A DNA stretch of 11,759 bases from Euperipatoides rowelli (GCA_003024985.2 PXIH01S0021539.1); one strand, 5' to 3'; counted from the stretch's first letter, positions 1 to 8,254 are shown. Program-made: numbers and translations. The notes: generated by a model from the sequence alone, not told the origin.

Positions 1-900
1 TTTGAAAGATAAAACAAACTATTTACTTTATTCTCCCTCGTTGTAAAAGCCTATTGAGAAGTAAACACAGAATAAATTAATATTTTAAATGATATTATTT
101 TATTATTTACACTATAGAACCAGACAAAGAATAATTTCCTTCCTTGAAAATTTTCATTCTATACAATAAATCACTAAACTGTGACAACATTTACGAAATA
201 TCCCTTTTAACTTTTATTTAAGAAAATTGTTAGTTCCGATTTTGAAATTATTTTAAAATGTTTCATAGAAAGGATTTTCAGATGAGTTGATTTGAAACTG
301 AAGAAACGGGCATTTTTATTTTATAAAACTCTATTCAGAAATGTAAAAAAAAAAAAAAAAAAAATGAGTAAGATTCGGTCTGCTTTTTATCAAAGTTCTT
401 TTTTTAAATATAAAAATAGTATATTATCTAACTGCAAAAAAATTACAACAAAAAATGACAGACAAAATAATTCATCTGATTTCTGAAGCATGATAAATCA
501 AGTGAACATCAATTATTTCTGTATTACTGAATAAATACAAATAAGAATATAAATTTTATAAATATTTATTAAACTCCCGTATGAACTGTAGCATTTTAAA
601 GAAAGATATATTTTTTAAATGATAATTTATCTACCTAAAATAATAAACGAATTTTTTTTTAAAAACTGGATTGCACTTGTTAAAATATGCATTATTAGTA
701 CCAAAAAAAAAAAAAAAAATACTTTTAAATATCTTATTGTGTCACATAAGTATAATTATCCCAAAACAAACAAAAAATGGCAAACATTTTCTAATCAAAT
801 TCACAAATAAAAGTAATTTACATGAAAATTTGGAGGCATGAAAATATAAAGCATGTATTCTGTGTAGGGTAGCAGAGTTCTCTTCACACATCTTTTGGAA
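1..900. other. AT-rich intergenic DNA, no recognised gene
   Basis: This stretch is dominated by A and T. It has a 20-base A run at 345-364 and a 17-base A run at 703-719. The open frames at 292-486 and 619-810 are lysine- and asparagine-rich translations of A-rich DNA that run across these homopolymers, with no domain I recognise, so I do not call them genes. No transposon ends, tRNA boxes or target-site duplications were found. The A runs might be tails of old retroposed copies, but no recognisable body precedes them. Confidence 0.6.
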
Positions 901-1143
901 CTAGCATTTTGTAAATCCAGTCATAGGAAATAAAAACATCAAAACAATACAGAATAATGCTGTCGAGTTATCGTGGCGCGATCTGTAGCAATACGGATCG
1001 TTAAACTGAGGACTGGACAAAAAAAAAAGCACAGGGAATACTATAAATGTTTGGAGAGTCTGCCCCCCCCCCTCCCCCAGCAGTTTTCCGGGGGCTGAAC
1101 CCAGTGTATGGAGGGGGGGGGGGTTAGGGGGCAAAGCATACAA
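901..1143. other. GC-rich island with opposed C and G tracts
   Basis: Composition changes sharply here. Positions 960-1015 are a mixed, GC-richer segment. A C10-T-C5 tract follows at 1063-1078, then G5 at 1090-1094, G11 at 1113-1123 and G5 at 1127-1131. The minus strand is open for 80 codons, but its N-terminal third is a translation of the homopolymer tracts. The rest includes a hydrophobic stretch I cannot assign to a family. It could be an old repeat or a fragment of a coding exon. I see no splice sites, conserved motif or neighbouring exon to support a gene. Confidence 0.4.
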
Positions 1144-2160
1144 AACTTATTAAAACAAAATTGTTTTTGGTGGCCTGTGAATCAAAAATTTGCATTAGTC
1201 AATGGCCTATCAGCAGCCACTAATAACTAAATAAAATATTATAGTTAAAATAGAATAAACAACTTTATATTGAAATGAATAATTTACCAACACGAGTCAT
1301 TCAAAATTTTAAACTATTTTTTATTCATAAATATAGGCCTACTGTATATGGTAAAATAAAAAATAATTTTTTTTTAATACAATAATATGCAATATATTTT
1401 GTCACTTATCATGTAGTCTAATTAATAAATAAAATAATTTTGCATTAATTCAATTTAAGACTTTAAGAAGAACTCTCAACAGTGGTACTTAAAATGTCAT
1501 TTGTACAAGCTAAGCTTGCAAATGAAGTTAAAAAGATTTTAAATGATTAAAATAATTTTATGTTATTTCTAAAACTTTAGCGCCAACCAAACTTGAAAGA
1601 ACTAAAATTAAAACTTTGATAAGTTCCAAAAAGGAGGACTTTGACATTTACTCAAAATTATAGTAACTATGAATGAGGAAATTAAGAACGATTATAAACT
1701 GTTTCTAATTTAATAATGACATTTTTAAGTCAAAGAAATCATGGTTGGGCAACTTGGCTTTGTTTTAAGCATAACCTTTCTTATTAAAATTATACAAATT
1801 TGGTCAGTTAAAAGATACCATTTCATTTTGTCAAAATAAAATTAGTATCAAATTTCTAATTTAAAAAAAAAATAGTCTAGGTTAATTCAGACTCAGTAAT
1901 AATTAAAACATACTGTATGAAAATAACTATTAATGAGATAAAATTCTTCACATTGATTTGTGCCAAGTCTAAAACAATCCGAATAAGTCTACCATGTTCT
2001 AGGAAGTTAAATTTGGTAAACATATTTCTTTAGTGAAAGCAAATTGTTTAAAAAGGAATTAAACTAAAATGTATTCTATTAAACTTAAAGACTGAAATTC
2101 TGTGTAGATATAATAGCATAAAATATAATAGACTAATAAAAATATTAATTTTCACAATTC
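1144..2160. other. AT-rich intergenic DNA, no recognised gene
   Basis: No open frame of useful length and no recognisable transposon protein occur on either strand. The only notable structure is an imperfect palindrome at 1498-1524. The rest is simple AT-rich sequence with short A and T runs. Confidence 0.6.
1498..1524. repeat. Imperfect 27-base palindrome
   Basis: The left arm (CATTTG, a TA bulge, then CAAGCT) pairs with the right arm (AGCTTG then CAAATG) around a single central A. This gives 12 potential base pairs with one two-base bulge. It could form a hairpin on either strand. No transposon protein or target duplication is visible nearby, so its origin is unknown. Confidence 0.55.
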
Positions 2161-2163
2161 AGT

Positions 2164-2238
2164 GGGTATACCCAAATTATAAACAATAAGCAATGGGTAT
2201 ACTGCTTATAACCCAATATACCCTCGACTACAGCCCTG
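2164..2238. mobile_element. Possible end of a hAT-like non-autonomous element
   Basis: Read on the minus strand from 2238, the sequence starts CAGGGCTGTAGTCGAGG. This has the CAG-GG/TG-x-GTA style of many hAT terminal inverted repeats. Behind it are repeated TATACCC/GGGTATA motifs at 2164-2173 (a perfect palindrome), 2195-2202 and 2217-2223. Clustered subterminal repeats are usual in hAT ends, where transposase binds. No matching second end was found upstream, so this would be a broken or very diverged copy. The assignment rests only on the terminus and the repeats. Confidence 0.35.
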
Positions 2239-2664
2239 CTTAATGCTCATTATACTTTTTACACAGCAGGTATTCGCTAGTATATCAGTCTAGAGAAACA
2301 GAGAGATGATTTGCGTTTATGTGTTCATACTTTTCTGCAGAGGTGGTCCGTAACCAATGAAATTGCTTCATACAATAGCCAATCATATTCCTCCCCTAAT
2401 TTACAACAGTTATGGTTTTTAGTTTTACGGTATCAAATTTTTTTATTTTAGTTTTATGTATCAAAATGAATTTAAATAATCTTCTAGTAGCCTATAATGT
2501 GCAAAATATTTTAGCTTTACTTTATTTAAAAACCTTTATTTTAAATGGATAACTTATTAAAATAGTAACATTATTTGAAATCAACAGTTAATGACACAGT
2601 CCACTAGGTCCGCCTCTTTAAATCCACAGCAATTAACAAATTTACCATTTTTTTTAATATTCCT
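2239..2664. other. Intergenic stretch upstream of the LINE
   Basis: No coding homology is seen. Two CCAAT-type boxes occur close together (ACCAAT near 2353 and GCCAAT near 2380), but no TATA element or downstream exon makes them a convincing promoter. If the LINE was ever longer at its 5' end, its leader or ORF1 would lie here, but I recognise neither. The element is probably 5'-truncated close to 2665. Confidence 0.45.
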
Positions 2665-2670
2665 GTATCT

Positions 2671-3378
2671 TCTCTAACTGCAATTTCAATGACCAATAAA
2701 ATTGATGAGATTATTGAGTTTATTTTAACTAAGAACCCTATGTTTGTTATATTAACTGAAACCAGGCTTTCAGGAAGTTGTTCAGACGAGTCTTTGGGAC
2801 AAGTCTTTGTGTATCATAATTATTTCCTATTTAGAAGAGATCACTATTTTAGTAAGGGGGAGGGTTTGTTGTTTACATAAGTGAAGATTATTACTGCCAG
2901 GAGATTTTTAATTTACAGGATGACAGTGAATCACTTTGGATTCAGGTTGAAATAGAAGAAGAAAACAAATCCTACTGGGAGGGATTTACATTGCTCCAGG
3001 ATATTCTGAGAATTATTATAAAAGTGCTATGAACAATATGCAATCTGCTTACACATATTTTGTGGATAACAAGTTTGATTAAATTATCATTTCTGGAGAT
3101 TTTAACATGCCATCGATTGAGATGTATTATACATTAGAATTTTTTTTTTTCAAAATTTGTTAATTGAGTTAGTTTTGAACTCTGGATTACATCAGATGAT
3201 TGGGTTCAGAACTAGACATAGTTCTGCTTCCATGTTGGATTTACTGTTTACAAATGAACATGAACTATTTTCTAATATTGTTCATTTTCCACCTTTTGGC
3301 AGCAGCAACCACCTTGTAATTGAGGCTCTATTCAGTCCTTTAGTAGTGTTGACTTTAAGAGATCTAATTATTGATTAA
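2671..3378 (+). pseudogene. LINE APE-type endonuclease domain, broken
   Basis: The usual landmarks occur in order across several frames. The N-terminal block has N-K-I-D-E-I, then T-E-T-R-L in place of the family's usual T-E-T-W-L, then F-R-R-D. An E-S-L-W-I-Q-V block lies near 2930. G-D-F-N-M-P is at 3095-3112 and is intact. The final S-D-H motif reads S-N-H at 3304-3312, so the catalytic aspartate codon has become AAC at 3307-3309. Stops at about 2878 and 3079, together with frame changes, interrupt the domain. In the family this enzyme nicks target DNA to prime reverse transcription. This copy cannot encode a working one. Confidence 0.85.
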
Positions 3379-3935
3379 GTCTATTAGGATTAGGGACAAA
3401 GTAGAATTGATCAAGAATTAAGTTTATTTAGATTTTCTGATGACCTTCAATCAACTGATGATTTTAATATATCATATAGTAAATGCTTTAATACTATTGA
3501 AAAAATATTTTTAGATATACTAACACTCTTTCCACTAGAGGGAAATTGGATAGACCTGATTGGCTGACTAAAGAAATTGTTGAGCTTAAATTAAATTTTT
3601 TTTTTTAATTATATTTGAATAATAAAGATGAGATCTCTTACCTAAAATATAAACAGGACAGAAACATTGTTTCTAAGACTGTATTTCAATCTAAATTAAG
3701 TTCAGCAAATAGACTCTCATAAGAGATTAAAAGACACTTAAATAGAATTAGAATAAAATGATCTAATATAAGACAGTTAATATATAAAGACTTTGTTTAT
3801 ATAGAACAACAACAGATGGCCAATGTTTTTGGATATTTTTTAAGTAGTGTGAATTTTGAAGACCCCAGTAAAGATAGTGATCTCCAATTTATATTAGACC
3901 ATGATTACGAAAATAATTTAACAGATTTATCTATA
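3379..3935 (+). pseudogene. LINE linker between endonuclease and reverse transcriptase, broken
   Basis: No catalytic motif is expected here, but the sequence keeps scattered features of the region that joins the two domains in CR1/Jockey-type ORF2 proteins. There is a P-D-W-L-T-K-E-I block near 3555, a Lys/Arg-rich segment near 3650-3720, and M-A-N-V-F-G-Y-F near 3815. In the family that last block precedes the first RT motif. Frames change several times and a T11-12 run near 3597-3606 is a likely slippage site. The assignment depends on position between the two recognised domains. Confidence 0.65.
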
Positions 3936-4690
3936 TTGATAGAATAGTAAGAAATGCTCATATATAGTTCTAAGAATACTAATACTAGGGGTCCTGACCA
4001 GATCTCATATCGATTTGTGAAATTACATAAGCAGTTTTTTGTTCCAGTTTTGTATGCTGCAATTAACTATTCTCTTTCTCACTACTTTATTCCAAGTTCT
4101 TGGCATGAATCAATTGTTATTCCAAAATACAAAAGGTGAAACAGATCCAATATGAATAGCTATAGGCCAATTGCATTAACTAACATTGTAAGCAAAATTT
4201 CTGAGAGGATTGTACTGAATCGATTGAATGATCAAATTAACAATTTGGGAATTCTATCGGAATTTTAGTATGTTTTAGAAAAGGGTTAGGGGTTGTAGAT
4301 AATCTGATGGTAACACTCAATCTATTAACATCTGAGCTTGAAAAAGGATTTCCTGTTGCTGGTGTTTATCTTGACCTATCTAGAGCATTTGATTGTGTTC
4401 ATCCAGTCAGATTATGTTACAAGCTGTTGAAAATGGGGTTTGATCATGAACTTGTCACTTGGATTTATAGATATTTATCTAATCATAGTTTTAGAGTCTC
4501 ATTGGGGGATACTCTTTCATAAAACTTTTCATCTCAAATTGGATTGCCCCAAGGCACTATTTTAGCAGCTACTTTATTTAATGTTTTTGTATCAGATGTT
4601 TTTAGCTGCATCAGATCTAGCATGTTTGCTTATGCTGACGATTTGAAGATAGTGTCAAACATCCCTACTAATATAGATATTGATTTATTA
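3936..4690 (+). pseudogene. LINE reverse transcriptase domain, broken
   Basis: The fingers and palm can be followed. G-P-D-Q-I near 3990 corresponds to the usual G-P-D-G-I. It is followed by a W-H-E-S-I-V-I-P block, then N-S-Y-R-P-I-A-L near 4152, F-R-K-G-L-G near 4274, and Y-L-D-L-S-R-A-F-D at 4367-4393, which carries the first catalytic Asp. L-P-Q-G-T is at 4544-4558 and A-Y-A-D-D at 4628-4642, with both catalytic Asp residues kept. In-frame stops occur at 4137-4139 (where a Gly is usual), about 4266 and 4520-4522. There is a frameshift near 4260-4275 and another near 4685. The catalytic residues are intact but the frame is not, so this is a fossil. Confidence 0.9.
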
Positions 4691-5480
4691 CAAAAAGTCT
4701 GGATGGACCAAAATTAATGGTCTTTACATTAACTATACCAAAACTGTTTATATTTTATATGGTCGACAAAGTAATTTTGAATTAATGGTAGATGGTAACA
4801 TCATTGAGAGAGTTACTGAATACAAAGATCTAGGTGTTGACATGGACAAAAGAGTGTATTTTGATATCTACTCAACTTACCTTGCAAAAAGAATTCCTTC
4901 TAAATTGGCCTATATGTTTCATGTTTTTAGTTTATGTCTATTGACCTTTTTTTCAACAATATATAAATCTTTCATTCAGGGATATCTGTATTATTGTCAT
5001 TCTGTATTTTATTTTAGAAATTTAAAAGATATCCAGAAACTAAATAGATTATTTCGCAAATATCTAAAAAAATAGTAAAACTTAAAAGTATTCCTTATAA
5101 AGATAGAATGATTAGATTATATACATTTGGAATTTTCATCCCTCAACAGAGGTTGTATAGGGGAGACTTGATTGAGGCATACAAACTAATTGTGCAGGAG
5201 GGGAATGAACGACATATGTTTGTTATGGAAGAATTGGGGCATACTAGAGGGACTGTGATACAAGATAAGAAAGATCTTTTGTAGAACTTCTGTGAGAGCC
5301 AATTTCTTCTTGAATCGAGTTGTTTCCAGGTGGAACAATGTTCCTCAGGAAACATAACTATTTTATTAAATGTTCCTCAGGAAGTTGTTACTAAATCAAG
5401 TTTTATTGGGTTTAAGAAAGCTTGGATGGTTGGCTCAAGGGAGAACCAAAATTTATTAGTATGATTTGTTTGTTTGCTGG
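4680..5480 (+). pseudogene. LINE RT thumb and C-terminal region, broken
   Basis: A 131-codon open stretch (4680-5075) carries the post-palm region, including the E-Y-K-D-L-G-V block usual after the RT active site and a cysteine-poor tail. After a stop the reading frame resumes at 5081 with I-P-Y-K-D-R-M-I-R-L, then Y-R-G-D-L-I-E-A-Y-K at 5156-5185. Another frame change leads to F-F-L-N-R-V-V-S-R-W-N-N-V-P at 5304-5345, a hallmark near the C terminus of CR1/L2/Jockey proteins. A 32-base insertion at 5352-5383 interrupts this block, after which V-V-T-K and F-K-K-A-W continue it. No CCHC knuckle was seen. Confidence 0.85.
5352..5383 (+). repeat. 32-base insertion containing a 15-base direct duplication
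   Basis: The 15-mer AATGTTCCTCAGGAA occurs at 5337-5351 and again at 5369-5383, separated by 17 unrelated bases. Removing 5352-5383 rejoins the conserved C-terminal LINE block in one frame, so the insertion came after the element was coding. The arrangement of direct repeats around filler resembles a repair-generated or very short insertion with target duplication. Confidence 0.75.
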
Positions 5481-5905
5481 GGTGCTATGGTTAAAGGGTA
5501 TTAAATTGAAATGATTTTTTTTTAGATAATAGATCTATTTAATTTTTAATATATTCTATTTATTTTTAACCTTAAATATATATTTTGTATTTGCACATAG
5601 AGTTTAAATAACTGTTAATATTATTTATATACATTATATTTATACAGTTTGTTTATATCTTTTTGTATATAGAGTTTATATGATTAATCAGGTTTGTTTA
5701 TTTTATATAGTTATGTATCATTGTATGGATTTTGATATATTGTTTATGTTTATTTGATTTTGTTTGGTATTACTATTGCCCTTTTTGGCTGATTAATGTA
5801 GATGTTTGTTATACAGTGATGATGTTTTGTTTATGATGTTTAAATTGACTCTCAAAGAGAAGTGCGGAATTTATTAAAATACATATAAAAATAAATAAAT
5901 AAATG
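5481..5905 (+). other. LINE 3' untranslated region and tail
   Basis: This T-rich, G-poor non-coding stretch follows the last conserved LINE block. It ends with a small CTCT/AGAG hairpin near 5850, the segment GTGCGGAATTTATTAAAATAC, and an AAAT-type simple-repeat tail at about 5888-5905. A 3' UTR followed by an A-rich tail fits target-primed integration. I found no convincing target-site duplication, so the exact 3' boundary is uncertain. Confidence 0.6.
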
Positions 5906-6238
5906 AAAATGTAGTCAAATTAAAATTAACTAAGTAGGCTATATACGATGTTGTTAATATGTGTATGTAGACTATTTCTATTTTTTCCCTTCCATTTATT
6001 ATGAATAAAGTATTTTTTTTTTAAATTCTTTCTCAAATACACTTTTATTTATTTTTATTAATCTGCTTATAACTTTAAAATTAATTGATTCTGTTGGAAA
6101 ATATCAAAACAATTATTGCAATACGATGTTTTCAAACTAAAATCAATTATGACAAAAACAACAGCGTGTCTACTCTATATAGAAAACCTAAGGTGATTGG
6201 CTCAATGGCTAACAAGTGGGGGGGGGGGACAAAAACAG
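5906..6238. other. AT-rich intergenic DNA with a G11 run
   Basis: No gene is recognised. An AATAAA hexamer at 6004-6009 is followed by a T run, but nothing upstream looks like a host 3' exon. A G11 homopolymer lies at 6218-6228. An inverted CCAAT box (ATTGG) lies just before it. The plus-strand open frame 6085-6378 has no recognisable motif and spans the homopolymer. Confidence 0.5.
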
Positions 6239-6243
6239 AGCTC

Positions 6244-6331
6244 TGCATAAAAGTTGGATTTTTTTCAACAGATGGCTATCCGCCTTTTAATAGCGCATGC
6301 CTGACTGCTCCAGTGCGCATGATTTTATGCA
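6244..6331. repeat. Nested inverted repeat in a GC-richer patch
   Basis: TGCATAAAA at 6244-6252 is matched by its exact reverse complement TTTTATGCA at 6323-6331. Between them lie a small GTTG...CAAC hairpin and an inner stem in which CATGC...CTG pairs with CAG...GCATG (about 6296-6321), containing two GCGCATG-type motifs. This may be a miniature inverted-repeat element or promoter-like DNA. No target duplication or downstream exon decides between them. Confidence 0.4.
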
Positions 6332-6502
6332 AAGGTCGTCCATTTTACCATTTTACGCAACGGAAGATCAAGGCATAGAAGTATAAATGAGCCTTTAGAC
6401 ATAACCTGAGATGTTTACAGGTTTGCGTCACAGTCAGGGCAGTTAAGGAAAGGTTTTTTTTTCTCCTTGTTTCAACGCCTCGCCAGGGTTTTTTAATCCG
6501 GT

Positions 6503-6586
6503 ATGCTGCCCCAACTAAGAACCATAGTAGTAAAAAGATATGTATTATATCAGTTCCTTCGGGAAGCTTTTCACCCCCAAAAATAA
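6503..6586 (+). other. 27-codon ATG open frame of unknown status
   Basis: An ATG-started frame runs 27 codons to a TAA and encodes a basic peptide starting MLPQLRTIVV. It is not a known domain as far as I can tell. Upstream are a pyrimidine-rich stretch ending in CAG near 6486 and, further up, a CCAAT-type box and a GCATAAAAG motif. Its 3' half overlaps the 6540-6591 inverted repeat, and open frames this short occur by chance, so I treat it as unproven. Confidence 0.15.
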
Positions 6587-6610
6587 TACATCTCTCCTCC
6601 CTTTGGAGAG
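6540..6610. repeat. Inverted repeat with an inner TTCG-loop hairpin, plus an adjacent hairpin
   Basis: ATGTATTAT at 6540-6548 pairs perfectly with ATAATACAT at 6583-6591. Inside the loop, TTCC-TTCG-GGAA at 6554-6565 forms a four-pair stem closed by C-G around a TTCG loop, the very stable cUUCGg type if transcribed. Immediately after, CTCTCC at 6592-6597 pairs with GGAGAG at 6605-6610. An AT-rich segment and an A12 run near 6632-6643 follow. Hairpin plus A-rich tail resembles the 3' end of a retroposon, but no head or target duplication was found. Confidence 0.45.
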
Positions 6611-6662
6611 GAGATTTATTTTTATATATATAAAAAAAAAAAATACGGGATAAGGCTATCCC

Positions 6663-7191
6663 AAGTCATCATTATCTCACAGGTAGCCTTGAAAATTAAA
6701 AAGACACTCATATCTATTTTATACTCAATTTGGGTCACCAGATGCAAAATTATTTTCAAAGTATTGGAGGGGAGGCACTGTCCTAATCAACGTGATTAGA
6801 AAAAAAATATTTCAGCAATTGTTTTTGTTGAACTCTGAATAGGTCAGTAGGTTTTGGGATACTGATATATTGAAATGTATCATTGATGATTAATTACTCC
6901 AAACTCAGTTGGTTCCAGTACTTCTTGGAGCTTCTACATTTTGTCCTTATTGTACTCATGTCAAGTTGTTAATTGAAATATACAGTAGAAATCATTAACA
7001 TACTTGTAAACTAATAATTGTCCTGAATGAAGTTTTTATGTTAAAATAAAAAAATAAAAATAAAAGCAATTCTCTTAAATATTTGTTACACTAAAAAAAA
7101 AAAAAAAAATTATTTTTTATTACAAATAATTAAGCACCTTACATATATCCTTTATTAAGGGAGGAGACTATTTAATATAATATGTATTAAT
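6663..7191. other. AT-rich intergenic DNA, no recognised gene
   Basis: No open frame with a recognisable domain occurs on either strand. A 17-base A run sits at 7093-7109. The left copy of the SINE target duplication starts at 7192. Confidence 0.6.
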
Positions 7192-7202
7192 AAATATTTA
7201 GA
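7192..7202. repeat. SINE target-site duplication, left copy
   Basis: AAATATTTAGA directly precedes the SINE head and is identical to 7477-7487 after the A-rich tail. Perfect identity over 11 bases fits target-primed retroposition. Confidence 0.85.
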
Positions 7203-7476
7203 GTACAGCTCCAGTGGTCCAGCGGGTTTGACTGCAGCTGCCAGAGCTAGTGCATCTAAGGGGATCAGGTTCGATCCCTGGGCAGCCCCGGGGCTGAGGG
7301 ATAACGGTTGTAGATTTCGAAACCACAAAATTTTCCGAGCTAATTTGGATTTATGGCAGACACTAGACCGAATATGGACAATACATCACTGTTGTATCCG
7401 GTATCGATACATTGTAAATATCGTAAATATGTTGGTTTATCCCTTCGGGGTGAAATAAAATTAATAAAAAAAAAAA
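7203..7476 (+). mobile_element. tRNA-derived SINE, well preserved
   Basis: The head has an RNA polymerase III A box at 7215-7226 (TGGTCCAGCGGG) and a B box at 7268-7278 (GGTTCGATCCC), spaced as in tRNA-related SINEs. The body has a central block ending CATCACTGTTGTATCC (7384-7399). The 3' region has a short CCC-TTCG-GGG hairpin at 7441-7450 and an A-rich tail. Exact 11-base duplications flank the element. Its open frames are by-products, since a SINE encodes no protein and needs a partner LINE's reverse transcriptase. The intact boxes and perfect flanks suggest a fairly recent insertion. Another copy of the family is at 9791-10114. Confidence 0.88.
7215..7278 (+). promoter_or_regulatory. Internal RNA polymerase III promoter (A and B boxes)
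   Basis: The A box is 7215-7226 and matches TRGYNNARNNGG. The B box is 7268-7278 and matches GGTTCGANNCC. In tRNA genes and SINEs these bind TFIIIC and direct transcription starting just upstream, here near 7203. Both boxes are close to consensus, so this copy could in principle be transcribed. Confidence 0.75.
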
Positions 7477-7487
7477 AAATATTTAGA
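7477..7487. repeat. SINE target-site duplication, right copy
   Basis: AAATATTTAGA is identical to 7192-7202 and directly follows the A tail. It fixes the 3' boundary of the insertion. Confidence 0.85.
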
Positions 7488-8254
7488 ATCCTTAGCATAC
7501 ATTTTTTTAAATTCAATACAAAAATAAAACTACGTCTCATCTTTTTTATGAAAAACCATAAGATTTCTAATTTTCCATATCATAAAAGAAAATAATAAAA
7601 TTAACATCTTTAAGTTGTAAGGCTGTTACATTAAGATACTATTTCTGAATTAGCGTTCTATATCCAGTATACTTTAATACTAAAATCATTAAAATAATCA
7701 CATGTCATCCCGATACTCCCCCCCCCCCTAAACCTCCCCCATCAAACAAAAAAAACAAACAAATAAACAACAACAAAAAAAAAATTTAGCATCAATGTTC
7801 AGCCTGTATTTCTCTATCATTTTAACATTAGTAAAATTGGGAAATAAATAATTATTATATAAAATGTCTGAATGTCTGTATTATGTTCTTTATACAAGTC
7901 CTAAACCTATGACTGATCTGGACCAAATTTTTCATAATTACATCTAGGACCCAGCACAAAATCTAGGCAATGATTAAACTATAAAACACCACTGATGCAC
8001 ATGCACAAATAAATTTTCTTATAATTTAGGGTTAACAAAGGAATTTTTCCATTTGGAATGTTCTACATATAAGAGGTCCGGTGGAGGAGAGGGTACTTTA
8101 GGCTAGTATAATTGAGGGTATAGCTGGTTTGACCTGGTTTGTAGTAAGAAGGTCATATTAACAAATACACAAGGGGAATGTATTATTAGTGTAAGTTTAA
8201 GTATTAGCCTAGCTAAAAAATAGATAATGAAAGTTTTTTGGAAATGCTATATAG
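7488..8254. other. AT-rich intergenic DNA, no recognised gene
   Basis: Nothing coding is recognised. A C11 run at 7718-7728 followed by C5 at 7736-7740, then a CAAA-rich simple stretch to about 7783, is low-complexity sequence. A GC-richer patch at 8075-8150 has no motif I can assign. Confidence 0.55.

Larger units (their letters stand above)
2665..5905 (+). mobile_element. Degenerate non-LTR retrotransposon (LINE; Jockey/CR1/L2 group)
   Basis: Endonuclease, reverse transcriptase and C-terminal region follow each other on the plus strand in the order used by APE-type LINEs. There is no RNase H domain after the RT. The C terminus has the L-x-Y-R-G-D-L-I-E-x-Y-K and F-F-x-N-R-V-V-x-x-W-N blocks typical of the Jockey/CR1/L2 group, which is why I place it there. 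Finer placement needs a tree. No ORF1 is recognisable and the copy seems to begin at the start of the endonuclease, as expected for 5' truncation during target-primed reverse transcription. The 3' end is an A-rich AAAT-repeat tail near 5888-5905. Many stops and frameshifts make it non-functional. Confidence 0.9.

Noticed and set aside
292-810. Open frames at 292-486 and 619-810
   Set aside because: Lys/Asn-rich translations of A-rich DNA crossing 17-20 base A runs, with no domain.
2350-2390. Two CCAAT boxes as a host or LINE promoter
   Set aside because: No TATA element, initiator or adjacent exon. CCAAT matches occur often by chance.
5143-5355. Minus-strand open frame within the LINE
   Set aside because: It is the antisense shadow of the LINE C-terminal region, which has clear plus-strand motifs.
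2640-5930. Target-site duplication for the LINE
   Set aside because: Several short AT-rich matches are possible at the two edges, but none is long enough to stand out from background.
6647-6662. GGGATA-AGGC-TATCCC hairpin as a terminator
   Set aside because: Perfect six-base stem, but no gene ends here and no T run follows. Intrinsic terminators of this type are bacterial.
7203-7290. Functional tRNA gene
   Set aside because: A and B boxes are present, but the cloverleaf does not close properly and the sequence continues into a SINE body with a target duplication.
5840-7476. The LINE here as the partner that mobilised the SINEs
   Set aside because: Its tail (AAAT repeat after GTGCGGAATTTATT) does not match the SINE TTCG-hairpin tails well enough.
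7228-7595. Overlapping open frames on both strands around the SINE
   Set aside because: They lie inside or across the SINE and its A tail. A SINE codes for no protein.
7681-7783. CAAA-rich low-complexity stretch as a CRISPR or satellite array
   Set aside because: No regular repeat unit or spacers. It is a simple A- and C-rich sequence.
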